The notes under the pieces: model-generated | What the model was told of the DNA's origin: nothing | The model's input: only the letters and a program-made list of their open reading frames with translations | The model's database searches: none | Shown here: positions 7,152-13,514 of the stretch, in pieces | How the letters are laid out: every line of letters begins with the position of its first letter | How positions within the stretch are numbered: the first letter of the stretch is position 1 | From: an uncultured bacterium | GTDB lineage: Bacteria; Zixibacteria; MSB-5A5; CAIYYT01 | DNA: 42,417 nt | NCBI GenBank assembly: GCA_903930455.1 | Contig: CAIYYT010000048.1 | Location: forward strand, 1 to 42,417 | Direction: 5' to 3' | Made by a program: the position numbers and the translations under genes

Positions 7152-7707
7152 GTCCGAGCGCAGCAGCTTCATCGGCACCGTCATGCACAAACTCTGTGTC
7201 GTCTATCACAGGGCGAACAGTGCCGAGCTTGCCAACGTCTACTTTGACATTCTCCGTCCGTTCCCGATGACTGATATTTTAGGCGCTGTCCATATCTGGA
7301 TGTCGAATCAGGACAAGTGGCCGGCGCCGGTCAATCTGCTTGAGACTGTCCGAGTAATCGTCAATCGTAGGCCGCACACAGAGGCAGTCGAACCAGATAT
7401 GACCGACGAGGAGAAAACTCGCTGTCGAGTAGCCTTCGTCCTTTTCAAGTGGCTCTGGCTGCCTATCAGGATCGATGAACAGATAGCCAGGATGAAGGCA
7501 ATGGCCGGCGACAGAGAGCAAGTCGAATCGTGGTGGATGAAGGAAGTTGATCGGCTGTTAGAGTCGCCGGATGAAGTAGCGACGATGCAAGCCGAAGTGG
7601 AAGCAAGCAAGGCAGGATTCGCGGTGATGTTAAGTAGTTGTCAAACAGGAAGGAAGTCGAATGGCAGAATACAATCTAATCTACATGGGAAAAAAGATCG
7701 CCGGTGA
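7144..7707 (+). CDS. Possible helicase-loader-like protein
   Basis: A 187-residue helical protein. The N-terminal half (LANVYFDILRPFPMTDILGAVHIWMSNQDKWPAPVNLLETVR) resembles the helical domain of loader/inhibitor proteins such as SPP1 G39P, with an aromatic-rich helix followed by a W-P motif. The C-terminus is Lys/Arg-rich. It overlaps the Phg_2220_C gene start-to-stop by 8 bases, which supports a shared replication role. No helicase or polymerase is encoded nearby, so it would recruit host enzymes. The similarity is weak and seen by eye only. Confidence 0.5.
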   Translation: MVESERSSFIGTVMHKLCVVYHRANSAELANVYFDILRPFPMTDILGAVHIWMSNQDKWPAPVNLLETVRVIVNRRPHTEAVEPDMTDEEKTRCRVAFVLFKWLWLPIRIDEQIARMKAMAGDREQVESWWMKEVDRLLESPDEVATMQAEVEASKAGFAVMLSSCQTGRKSNGRIQSNLHGKKDRR

Positions 7708-7957
7708 GTACAACCGGAAGCCGTGTCTGATTATCGCTCAGGCCGGTGGCGACCGCGTCCAAGTCCTATTCGAGGACGGCAAGAAGCTGATGACTAGCCG
7801 GTTCATGGTCAGGTCCCGCGCCAAGTGGGAAGCCAAGCACGCCGAGCAGAAGATGGAACCCTGTCCGTTTTGCGGTGGCAAGGGGAAGGTTCCGGTCGAT
7901 GCTCCTTTTAAGTCGCTTGAAGATCGGCAGATAGTACAGGAAGAGGAGCCGTTCTAA
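7661..7957 (+). CDS. Small protein with single CPFCGG knuckle
   Basis: A 98-residue protein overlapping its upstream neighbour by 47 bases behind an AGGAAGG site. The N-terminal half is a small beta domain (YMGKKIAG...VQVLFEDGKKLMTSRFMV); residues 68-73 are CPFCGG, a zinc-knuckle half-site, so metal binding would need a partner or dimer. Function is unknown. Confidence 0.6.
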   Translation: MAEYNLIYMGKKIAGEYNRKPCLIIAQAGGDRVQVLFEDGKKLMTSRFMVRSRAKWEAKHAEQKMEPCPFCGGKGKVPVDAPFKSLEDRQIVQEEEPF

Positions 7958-8154
7958 TGGCAAAACCAAAGCCAATAGATGAAGTTATCGCTCGGACAGC
8001 CGACCTGAGCGAACGGCTGAGTCCTGTGTCCGCTGAGGTCGCTGACTTCACGCCACGACGCTACAGGGAACATCTAAGAACGTTGACAGAGATCGTTGGA
8101 GAATTGGCGATAGAGATAAAAAGAGGATTTCATGCCAAAAATGATGAGAAATAG
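7957..8154 (+). CDS. Small helical protein (65 aa)
   Basis: A 65-residue helical, charged protein starting on the last base of the preceding stop (TAATG). It has no recognisable domain. It is the last gene of the block before the hairpin leader of the second HNH-AP2 gene, so its downstream neighbour has probably been separated from the operon by that insertion. Confidence 0.55.
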   Translation: MAKPKPIDEVIARTADLSERLSPVSAEVADFTPRRYREHLRTLTEIVGELAIEIKRGFHAKNDEK

Positions 8155-8229
8155 CTTGGCAACAGACTTGAGATGATGTATGTTTTCCCTTGTGTATGTT
8201 AGTATCGTTCAATTTATTAGAATACAACA

Positions 8230-8304
8230 CCCCCTGAGGGTTTCGGGTCACTACCTTAACGGTGCTGACATACACACCGAAGCTCAACGGGGGTTCTTTA
8301 TTTT
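8230..8304 (+). promoter_or_regulatory. Nested hairpin leader before HNH-AP2 gene
   Basis: CCCCC (8230-8234) pairs with GGGGG (8289-8293), TGAG (8235-8238) with CTCA (8283-8286), and TTTCGG (8241-8246) with CCGAAG (8277-8282, one G-U). A T-rich tract (8294-8304) follows, then GGAGA and ATG at 8314. It looks like a long intrinsic terminator placed directly in front of a ribosome site. A second element of the same plan precedes the gene at 12694. Confidence 0.65.
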
Positions 8305-8313
8305 GGAGATTTC

Positions 8314-8829
8314 ATGAAAGAAATTCCATTAACACAAGGGAAGGTTACGATTGTTGATGATGACACTTATGAATGGGCATCACTAATGAAATGGCATGCT
8401 AATGGTGCTAAAAATAGTATGTATGTTGTTCATACATTCCGAAGAGGCGAGAATAAAAAAAGGGTGACTATTTTTTTACATCGTTTGGTTGCGGGGTTAC
8501 TCAACGACGATCCACGTGAGGCTGACCATCGGAACCATAACACGCTTGATAACCAAAGAGAAAATCTTCGTGTGTGTGTGCATCTAGACAATTGCCATAA
8601 CCATGTAAAACTTGTTGGAACTTCAAAATACAAGGGCGTTTGTCAGTATGATACAACGGGGAAATGGCGCGCTCAAATTTGTGTTAACCATATTGTGAAA
8701 CACTTAGGATGTTACATTAATGAGCTGGATGCGGCATTGGCTTATGATGTTGCTGCTCTCAGATATTATGGGGAATTTGCTAACCTGAATTTCCCAGTCA
8801 AGCAAGCAAGAATCAGGAAGGATGTATGA
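8314..8829 (+). CDS. HNH homing endonuclease with AP2 domain (second copy)
   Basis: A 171-residue freestanding endonuclease. HNH_3 motif: FLHRLVAG...EADHRNHNTLDNQRENLRVC...NCHNH, with His72, Asn84 and Asn96. AP2 domain from about 104 to 160: TSKYKGVCQ...W.AQI...KHLGCY..ELDAALAYDVAALRYYGEFANLNF. It shares the domain order with the protein at 3150 but is clearly divergent. The gene is more AT-rich than its neighbours and has its own leader, which fits a mobile insertion between the replication and nuclease genes. The ribosome site GGAGA sits 5 bases before ATG. Confidence 0.85.
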   Translation: MKEIPLTQGKVTIVDDDTYEWASLMKWHANGAKNSMYVVHTFRRGENKKRVTIFLHRLVAGLLNDDPREADHRNHNTLDNQRENLRVCVHLDNCHNHVKLVGTSKYKGVCQYDTTGKWRAQICVNHIVKHLGCYINELDAALAYDVAALRYYGEFANLNFPVKQARIRKDV

Positions 8830-8899
8830 GCGAGAAGAAACAGGCGAAGGTGACCAAATGACGACCCACGACCTCAAATCATGGCCGGAGGTTTTATGA
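8826..8899 (+). other. Two chained micro-ORFs (11 and 13 codons)
   Basis: ATGA at 8826 starts an 11-residue frame that ends at 8861; ATGA at 8858 starts a 13-residue frame that ends at 8899; ATGA at 8896 starts the nuclease gene. All three joins are exact 4-base stop-start overlaps. The peptides are too short to be recognised. The chain could carry ribosomes from the endonuclease gene to the nuclease gene. Confidence 0.4.
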
Positions 8900-9294
8900 G
8901 AAAGACGTTTCATAAGCCGATACGGGCGACGAAGACTTGGGAAACAATCAGGCAATTCATGGTCGGGATGGGCGTCTACTGGGATTCTAACGCAGAGCGA
9001 CAGTATTTCCATAACGTACTATGCAATCTGTTAAGTAAGCCAGAGATTATTATTAAGCCGATACCGTTGGAGATTGAGGGTGGTACATATCGACCGGATT
9101 TCCAAGTCATATTTTCTGACAACTCTGAGTATTACGTTGAGGTTAAGGGATCGGAGTCTCCGATGTGGCGACGCACAAGAAAGCAACTGCGAGAACGGTA
9201 TCCGTCGTTACGGCTCCTGATTGTCTTTGGCCGTGCCGACAAGAAGCGTGGATTTGTGACAACGAAGCAAGAATGGTTGAATGAGATAACCTAG
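8896..9294 (+). CDS. DUF1064-like PD-(D/E)XK nuclease
   Basis: A 132-residue protein with the layout of phage DUF1064-type nucleases: an early Glu (Glu34, SNAERQYF), then YRPDFQV (Asp68) and YYVEVKG (Glu82, Lys84), followed by a helix and a strand (LRLLIVF). The Asp...Glu-x-Lys set is the metal-dependent nuclease core. Related proteins act as Holliday-junction or branched-DNA nucleases, which would fit the recombination genes upstream. The start at 8896 follows GGAGG and the ATGA overlap; an ATG at 8881 is a less likely alternative. Confidence 0.75.
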   Translation: MRKTFHKPIRATKTWETIRQFMVGMGVYWDSNAERQYFHNVLCNLLSKPEIIIKPIPLEIEGGTYRPDFQVIFSDNSEYYVEVKGSESPMWRRTRKQLRERYPSLRLLIVFGRADKKRGFVTTKQEWLNEIT

Positions 9295-9344
9295 TCCACT
9301 CCCGCAAAGCCACGGACGGCAGCCGGGGTGAGAGAGAGGTGAGT

Positions 9345-9596
9345 ATGAGCGGAGAAACAGATAACCCGTTTTATCGTAACTTCCTATTCAGCGAGTTCGA
9401 TATTCAGCGGCATACTTTCAAGAAATGGCATCATCCAATTCTATGGCTAAAGCCTACATGGGTACAAATAGCAGACGGGTATGCGTTCTTCTACAAGCTA
9501 TCGGGGCATAGAATATGGCTCTGGGGTTATGAGCCATTGCCAAGATTGAGCATCCCCACTGCGGAGAGCGAGAAGGAAGGAGAACCCCATGAGTGA
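9345..9596 (+). CDS. Hypothetical protein rich in Trp/Tyr/Phe
   Basis: An 83-residue protein with very high aromatic content (PFYRNFLF, FKKWHHPILWLKPTW, YAFFYKLSGHRIWLWGYEPL), ending in an acidic tail. No membrane segment or known domain is clear. The start at 9345 follows a GAGAGGTGAG site, with a GTG at 9339 as alternative. Function is unknown. Confidence 0.5.
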   Translation: MSGETDNPFYRNFLFSEFDIQRHTFKKWHHPILWLKPTWVQIADGYAFFYKLSGHRIWLWGYEPLPRLSIPTAESEKEGEPHE

Positions 9597-9649
9597 ACTG
9601 ACCGCCGATACGCGAGAGAAAGGAGCAACCGATGAGCAAGTACGATGAA
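9590..9649 (+). CDS. 19-residue micro-ORF
   Basis: A short frame behind a strong AAGGAGAA site that overlaps the upstream stop and runs into the next gene. It contains that gene's AAAGGAG site, so translating it may open or couple the 9632 gene. Reality as a protein is uncertain. Confidence 0.35.
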
Positions 9650-9931
9650 GCGATTGAGAAAGTGGTAGATGAATTTTGGTCAGGTGATGCTTCCGATCAA
9701 ATCAAAGAGGTAAATCCTAAACTATACAACGAAATGCGCTTAAGGCATATTGCATTGCTCCACAAACATCTCGATCCCATCCTGACGCCGAAGTTTAAGA
9801 CGCCGGTGGAGAAAACATGGTGCGAGATTGACAACGGATTTTGGTATATCAGCAGCGACGGCACTTCGTTTACTGAAATCAGCTTGGAATTGGTAGCCGA
9901 CTTCATCAACCAATTCAGCGGGGAGAAATGA
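9632..9931 (+). CDS. Hypothetical protein (99 aa)
   Basis: A 99-residue mostly helical, slightly acidic protein behind an AAAGGAG site. No motif is recognised. It is the last rightward gene before the convergent terminator at 9987. Confidence 0.55.
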   Translation: MSKYDEAIEKVVDEFWSGDASDQIKEVNPKLYNEMRLRHIALLHKHLDPILTPKFKTPVEKTWCEIDNGFWYISSDGTSFTEISLELVADFINQFSGEK

Positions 9932-9986
9932 CCGTGAACCCTTCGTTGATAATCCTGCTGTGGCGGCACTGGCTGTACAAAAGAAG

Positions 9987-10014
9987 AGGCCGGAGCGGTT
10001 CTGTCCGGCCTTTG
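9987..10014. terminator. Bidirectional terminator between convergent operons
   Basis: AGGCCGGA (9987-9994) and TCCGGCCT (10004-10011) form a perfect 8-bp stem with a 9-base loop. On the + strand TTTG follows; on the - strand CTTCTTTT follows. It lies between the end of the rightward gene at 9931 and the end of the leftward gene at 10045, as expected for a shared terminator. Confidence 0.75.
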
Positions 10015-10044
10015 AAGCAACACAAGGTTGGTAACGTAGGAGGC

Positions 10045-10338
10045 TTATTGACCGTTGGCGAATCTCTCCTGCCAGACTTTCATCGAATCCCTTTGTTCGG
10101 CGTCGGGGATGTAGTTGTCATCCGATGGCCACAGGACTTTGTCGTAAACGTCCAGCTTGTGAGCCAGATAGATGCTCGAATTGATTTGTCGGTTTGACCA
10201 GTATTGTAGGTCGCCTTGCAGATCCGCAACTTGCCGGCAGAGTCGGTTGGTTCTGATTCCGAGACAGACTATCCAGACCAGCGAGACTAGCGCCCAGCCG
10301 CAGAGAGATAGGCCGACAATGATTCTAGTTTTCTTCAT
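10045..10338 (-). CDS. Membrane-anchored small protein
   Basis: A 97-residue protein with an N-terminal membrane segment (about residues 6-27) after two Lys and an Arg, then a helical segment able to form a coiled coil and an acidic tail. Topology suggests an inner-membrane anchor with the remainder in the periplasm. Candidates are a superinfection-exclusion protein or an inner-membrane spanin, but no family is recognised. It overlaps the upstream ribbon-helix-helix gene at ATGA and is the last gene of the leftward operon. Confidence 0.55.
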   Translation of the reverse strand: MKKTRIIVGLSLCGWALVSLVWIVCLGIRTNRLCRQVADLQGDLQYWSNRQINSSIYLAHKLDVYDKVLWPSDDNYIPDAEQRDSMKVWQERFANGQ

Positions 10339-10541
10339 CCCCTACTCTCGCTTTCGATCTTCGCTCTCCTTTGCAAATACTTCTTCATGGCCTCGTCAAC
10401 GATCTTTGATAGAGACCGGTTCTCCCGCACCGCAGCCTGGCGCATCTTCTGGAGCATATCATCCGATGGGTGATAGCTGACGCAGTTGGGCCGGCGCCGC
10501 GTTTGTCTAACTTTGGCTTCAATGCCATTTTCACTTAACAT
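10335..10541 (-). CDS. Ribbon-helix-helix regulator
   Basis: A 68-residue basic protein with a short strand (NCVSYHPSD) followed by two helices (MLQKMRQAAVRENRS and LSKIVDEAMKKYLQRR), the CopG/Arc pattern. The start follows AGGAGAA by about 8 bases. It lies in the leftward early-type operon and may control that operon or the late switch. The target is not known; the TACGTA repeats in this genome are one possibility. Confidence 0.65.
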   Translation of the reverse strand: MLSENGIEAKVRQTRRRPNCVSYHPSDDMLQKMRQAAVRENRSLSKIVDEAMKKYLQRRAKIESESRG

Positions 10542-10555
10542 TTGGTATCATTCTC

Positions 10556-10858
10556 CTATTTTGTGTCTGACGATTCCTGCGCCGTAAGGCGTTCGGTTTC
10601 TGTTGACGGTTTCAGGTCGTGCTTCGGTGCGGCCTGATTCTTTTTTGCTCTCCGATCAGTTAGGCACAGATGAGCGTTAAAGATTACTGACAGCGGACTT
10701 GCCAGCGCGTGCTTGGCTTCCCGTAGCTTCTCGGCGACCGGCTCGCTGTACGTGTGCGTCTTGGCCTTGTTGATCGCTTCGTCTACCAGCGCACCAGCTT
10801 TGAGATAGAGTGATCGCGCAAGGCTCAGGTCTTGAAGGATTTCGTCTTGGTTTGTCAT
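10556..10858 (-). CDS. Hypothetical helical protein (100 aa)
   Basis: A 100-residue protein, helical in its first 65 residues, with a Lys/Thr/Glu-rich disordered tail. It overlaps the upstream gene by an ATGA. No domain is recognised. Confidence 0.5.
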   Translation of the reverse strand: MTNQDEILQDLSLARSLYLKAGALVDEAINKAKTHTYSEPVAEKLREAKHALASPLSVIFNAHLCLTDRRAKKNQAAPKHDLKPSTETERLTAQESSDTK

Positions 10859-11115
10859 GGCTTCCTCTCGTTCAAAATTGCGATGAGTTTTTCGTTGAAC
10901 TCCGCACGTTCTTGGATCATGCGAGGAATGGCGTTGGCTTTGAATCGGTATAGTCTTTGCTCATGCTCCGGTGCAGTAGTCGATAAAGCCTCATAGGCCT
11001 TTTCGCGTTGACGAAGATCGTCAATTTCGCATTGGGTGTCGGCAATGTCCTTTTCAATTTCTGCGTCAGAAATATGAGCGTTGGCCGCTAAGATTTCTGG
11101 AGTTACTTTGAACAT
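10855..11115 (-). CDS. Hypothetical coiled-coil protein (86 aa)
   Basis: An 86-residue protein with a long charged helix (DAEIEKDIADTQCEIDDLRQ and onward) likely to form a coiled coil. The start at 11115 is chosen because GAGAGGT lies 6 bases upstream; that site overlaps the end of the zinc-ribbon frame at 11120. Function is unknown. Confidence 0.55.
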   Translation of the reverse strand: MFKVTPEILAANAHISDAEIEKDIADTQCEIDDLRQREKAYEALSTTAPEHEQRLYRFKANAIPRMIQERAEFNEKLIAILNERKP

Positions 11116-11119
11116 AGAT

Positions 11120-11302
11120 TTACCTCTCAAATCTGTGTTTCTGGTTGACGATCAATCCGTGCTGCACCAGGAACCGGCGCAAGTGCAGGTTGGCGTTGAT
11201 ATCGGTACGGCTGCAAATCCGGCAGCCTTCTTTGATTTGGCGGATGGCTCCGCTTACCGTTTGCGCTATGTTCCCGCAGTATGGGCAGGACCATCTTCGG
11301 CC
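11120..11302 (-). pseudogene. Zinc-ribbon frame without a start codon
   Basis: An open frame of 60 codons reads WSCPYCGNIAQ...KEGCRIC...RRFLVQHGLIV and ends at TAA (11122-11120), six bases before the next start. CPYC and CRIC form a convincing four-cysteine zinc ribbon. It has no ATG, GTG or TTG before the first cysteines and is preceded by TGA. An ATG at 11306 in the neighbouring frame reaches it by skipping one base at AAG-A-TGG. It is either a gene broken by an indel, a sequencing error or a frameshift product. Confidence 0.5.
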
Positions 11303-11583
11303 TCATCCTCATCGGCGTTGTCTTCGATGTATGCTTCTGCGATTTCATACCAGTTGACTTCAGAGAGTGCGCCGTTGAGCAAATCGGTATAAAGTCCAGC
11401 ATCGGGAAGCGGGTTACCTTCTTCGATGAAGTCCTGGATTTGCTTGGATAGCTTGTACGTGTCGGTAGCTTGGCGCCCCAAGCGGTTCATTTCCTCATTG
11501 GTTCCCTGATCGTTGTCGAGCCACAACTTGACCGCCCAAGTTTCGTAGTTCGTCCAGCCGTTGTAGGTTTTATCTTCAGCCAT
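11266..11583 (-). CDS. Small conserved-type protein with NGWTNYETW motif
   Basis: A 105-residue acidic protein starting MAEDKTYNGWTNYETWAVKLWLDND. This N-terminal pattern is common to small uncharacterised phage and plasmid proteins. The C-terminus is very acidic (EDNADEDEAED). The start at 11583 follows GGAAGG and overlaps the upstream stop (TAATG). The zinc-ribbon frame at 11120-11302 overlaps its last 36 bases. Function is unknown. Confidence 0.7.
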   Translation of the reverse strand: MAEDKTYNGWTNYETWAVKLWLDNDQGTNEEMNRLGRQATDTYKLSKQIQDFIEEGNPLPDAGLYTDLLNGALSEVNWYEIAEAYIEDNADEDEAEDGPAHTAGT

Positions 11584-11894
11584 TATGATATCCTTCCCAA
11601 TAGGGTGAGCACGTTGACGAGCACAAACAGCGCGGACAGCAGCCGGCAGTTGCGCGCGGTGGTGGGGTGGAAAGAAATAGGTAGGCTCCGATACCAACGC
11701 TCAAACAAGCGGAGACTACCGGAGACGTATACAAATGCGGGGGTCTTCCCAGCTACGCGATAGCACTGGGTGGCCGGAACGCCAGCGGTCAGGGTTACAA
11801 CGGCGTCAAATCCACGAGACTGCAAGTCTCTGGCGAAATTTGGCAACTTGCGCCAAAGGTCGTCAATAGTTTCGGTTTGCACTTCTATTTGCAT
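11583..11894 (-). CDS. Hypothetical protein with C-terminal membrane segment
   Basis: A 103-residue protein with a small mixed alpha/beta N-terminal part (MQIEVQTETIDDLWRKLPNF) and a hydrophobic C-terminal stretch (LLSALFVLVNVLTLLG) that may be a tail anchor. It overlaps the next start by one base. Function is unknown. Confidence 0.5.
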   Translation of the reverse strand: MQIEVQTETIDDLWRKLPNFARDLQSRGFDAVVTLTAGVPATQCYRVAGKTPAFVYVSGSLRLFERWYRSLPISFHPTTARNCRLLSALFVLVNVLTLLGRIS

Positions 11895-11902
11895 GGCTCC
11901 CC

Positions 11903-12085
11903 CTATTTCGTGTAAAGGTTAAGGCCGAGGATGAATTGCTTACCGTCAAACTCTGCCACTGGCTGGTTGCCGTGCGTCGATGCGATCACGATAGTCTTGC
12001 CGGATGCGGACCGCTGGCCGGATTGCGACAAGTCGATCTCGATGGTGAGCTTGTTCCCGGTCTGTTTGGTGATGATGTTCTGCAT
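11903..12085 (-). CDS. Small beta-rich hypothetical protein (60 aa)
   Basis: A 60-residue protein with alternating hydrophobic residues that suggest a small beta sheet (KLTIEIDLS...KTIVIAST...VAEFDGKQFILGLNLY). An AAAGGAGT site precedes the start. Its leader shares AGTCAACA-GAAACCAAA with the leader of the 12414 gene. Function is unknown. Confidence 0.55.
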   Translation of the reverse strand: MQNIITKQTGNKLTIEIDLSQSGQRSASGKTIVIASTHGNQPVAEFDGKQFILGLNLYTK

Positions 12086-12129
12086 GATTAAGACTCCTTT
12101 AAGTGTTTGGTTTCTGTTGACTTGGTTAC

Positions 12130-12414
12130 TTATCTTTGTTCTTTCAATTCGTCTGGATGATTTCCGGGAAGCCCGGCAGCTTTCATTTTCCGGTACGCTT
12201 CGTCGTTAGCAATCGCCAGTTTCACATTGTATCTATGAAGGTGGCCGGAATGAGCGGAATTTAGCCAGCAGCGGGAACATCTGGCGTCATAGTCGAATAG
12301 TTCGTTTGCTGTTGTGTCGTAGGGATCGAGTAAGGCAATATTGACAGTGCCGTCATGCTCGAAATAGCAACGTTGGCCGTCGATCAGCTTTTCGTTATAT
12401 TTACCTGTTATCAT
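12130..12414 (-). CDS. Small Cys/His protein, first gene of leftward operon
   Basis: A 94-residue protein with ARCSRCWLNSAHSGHLHR (Cys46, Cys49, His55, His58, His60), which could bind zinc. The start at 12414 follows AAAGGAGT and lies downstream of the mapped promoter; an in-frame start at 12462 would lie upstream of the -10 box and is rejected. It is the first leftward gene and so likely made very early. Confidence 0.6.
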   Translation of the reverse strand: MITGKYNEKLIDGQRCYFEHDGTVNIALLDPYDTTANELFDYDARCSRCWLNSAHSGHLHRYNVKLAIANDEAYRKMKAAGLPGNHPDELKEQR

Positions 12415-12451
12415 TTGAATAACTCCTTTGGTTTCTTTGTTGACTAATAAC

Positions 12452-12480
12452 AGTATCGGCAATTAATGAAGCATTGTCAA
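12452..12480 (-). promoter_or_regulatory. Leftward sigma70-type promoter
   Basis: On the minus strand TTGACA (12480-12475) and GATACT (12457-12452) are 17 bases apart. It drives the eight-gene leftward operon. It is divergent from the promoter at 12548. Confidence 0.7.
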
Positions 12481-12547
12481 GCATTTTCTTTCATAAAACA
12501 TCATAAATAGTGTACTATTATTGCGTATGAATACGTATAAAAATCCG

Positions 12548-12575
12548 TTGACTTTTTGTTGAGGATTTCTATATT
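12548..12575 (+). promoter_or_regulatory. Rightward sigma70-type promoter
   Basis: TTGACT (12548-12553) and TATATT (12570-12575) are 16 bases apart. TACGTATA (12532-12539) lies just upstream of the -35 box and resembles the repeats at 14312 and 16923. The promoter would transcribe the HNH-like gene and the genes beyond it. Confidence 0.65.
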
Positions 12576-12618
12576 GATGTCGTGAACGCTTATTCGATAA
12601 TCCAAAAGCAAAGATTAT

Positions 12619-12684
12619 GCCCCCAAACCGTGATCCTGTCTCATTCGAGTAGGTGTTCACACACGGCGAGGGGGCTTTTGTTTT
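12619..12684 (+). promoter_or_regulatory. Nested hairpin leader before HNH-like gene
   Basis: GCCCCC (12619-12624) pairs with GGGGGC (12670-12675), and CCGTG (12628-12632) with CACGG (12662-12666). CTTTTGTTTT follows, then GGAGA and ATG at 12694. The plan and the end sequence match the element at 8230-8308 before another endonuclease gene. It may be a terminator or translation control that limits the nuclease. Confidence 0.65.
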
Positions 12685-12693
12685 GGAGACAAT

Positions 12694-13029
12694 ATGGCCT
12701 ACAGACCTGATTGGAACGCATTTTTCATAGGCATGGAATGCAACAAAGAAGCGTTAAACAAAGAGTTTGAAAGAAATTATATTGGAGCAAGAAAGGGAAT
12801 ACTAAAAAGACGTGCTCACTACCTTGTTCACGTTGCATTGAAATCAGGGGCTCTCAAACAATTACCATGTGAGGATTGTGGGGATCAAAACTCGCATGGT
12901 CATCATGCTGATTATTTTAAGCCATTGGATATCGCTTGGTTGTGTCGTAAACACCACCGGGATCGACATCCGAGGTCTGGTTATCGTCGGGTTTCTTTCG
13001 ACAGTGCAATGGAGAGTATTGTTCAATAA
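12694..13029 (+). CDS. HNH-like zinc protein, probable endonuclease
   Basis: A 111-residue protein. Residues 59-92 read CEDCGDQNSHGHHADYFKPLDIAWLCRKHHRDRH in short segments: CxxC (59, 62), HH (70, 71), C (84), HH (87, 88), the pattern of small phage HNH-like proteins with a structural zinc. The N-terminus is a helical, basic region. It lacks an AP2 domain, so it belongs to a different family from the genes at 3150 and 8314, yet has the same type of leader. It is AT-rich relative to its surroundings. Confidence 0.7.
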   Translation: MAYRPDWNAFFIGMECNKEALNKEFERNYIGARKGILKRRAHYLVHVALKSGALKQLPCEDCGDQNSHGHHADYFKPLDIAWLCRKHHRDRHPRSGYRRVSFDSAMESIVQ

Positions 13030-13034
13030 ATAAC

Positions 13035-13066
13035 TTGACAATGTGCGTTGAACACTATTGTATATC
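13035..13066 (+). promoter_or_regulatory. Possible promoter before the paralog pair
   Basis: TTGACA (13035-13040) is followed by TGTATATC at 13059-13066. Spacing to TGTATA is 18 bases and to TATATC 20, so the -10 match is not ideal. It lies in the gap before the small paralog genes. Confidence 0.35.
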
Positions 13067-13070
13067 TGGC

Positions 13071-13301
13071 ATGGAATACAGACGACAAGCCGGATACTTG
13101 GGAATGAGAGCCAAAGAAGAGCCGGAAGTTAGACGGCTACGGCTGGCAGCGTACCGGCAAGGCAAGCAGAACGCGATCAAAAGCGGGGCCGCTGCACTGA
13201 TTGGGACAGACTACACGCGCCCAACGAAGCCGGAACCGGAATGGGTGGCGCCGTACCAGGCGAAGGTGTTGGCAATGGACTTCTCTAAGGTGACAGCATG
13301 A
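13071..13301 (+). CDS. Small basic protein, paralog A
   Basis: A 76-residue basic protein. Its C-terminal end (KPEPEWVAPYQAKVLAMDFS) closely matches that of the next gene (KPDPQWLIDYKAKVLKMDFS), and both share an R-Q-G-x-x-x-A-x-K-x-G segment before it. Start choice between 13071 and 13107 is open because no strong ribosome site is present. Function is unknown. Confidence 0.5.
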   Translation: MEYRRQAGYLGMRAKEEPEVRRLRLAAYRQGKQNAIKSGAAALIGTDYTRPTKPEPEWVAPYQAKVLAMDFSKVTA

Positions 13302-13453
13302 ACAGAAATCAAGGAATAAGGCAAGGCGTAGCGGCAGCCAAACGGAACGGGATTAAGGGCATCACCACCAAGAGCAAACCAGACCCGCAGTGGCTAATTG
13401 ACTACAAGGCCAAAGTGCTAAAGATGGACTTTTCAAAGGTCGTAACCCCCTGA
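13298..13453 (+). CDS. Small basic protein, paralog B
   Basis: A 51-residue basic protein starting at ATGA on the stop of paralog A. The shared C-terminal motif K-P-x-P-x-W-x-x-x-Y-x-A-K-V-L-x-M-D-F-S-K-V shows a tandem duplication. The shared end is the best conserved part and probably the functional one. No family is recognised. Confidence 0.55.
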   Translation: MNRNQGIRQGVAAAKRNGIKGITTKSKPDPQWLIDYKAKVLKMDFSKVVTP

Positions 13454-13455
13454 AT

Positions 13456-13514
13456 CCGCTGGATAGCGGGGCAAACAAGCCCCTTCCGGTAAGCGGGACG
13501 TGACGGCTCGCCGG
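13456..13514 (+). other. Hairpin-rich gap before the small terminase gene
   Basis: CCGCT (13456-13460) pairs with AGCGG (13465-13469), and GGGGC (13468-13472) pairs with GCCCC (13479-13483). They overlap by two bases, so only one can form fully. CCGG at 13486 and 13511 may close a further stem. No T run is present. The place directly before a small terminase gene would also suit a packaging site, but there is no direct proof. Confidence 0.35.

Noticed and set aside
9928-10197. Rightward 89-residue frame starting in an ATGA overlap
   Set aside because: It runs through the convergent terminator stem and across the leftward gene at 10045; composition after residue 30 is that of an antisense shadow.
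11127-11402. 91-residue minus-strand frame
   Set aside because: It is the third frame across the acidic protein and the zinc-ribbon frame; its Pro/Arg/Gln-rich residues look like out-of-frame reading, although its ATG at 11306 may serve the zinc-ribbon frame.
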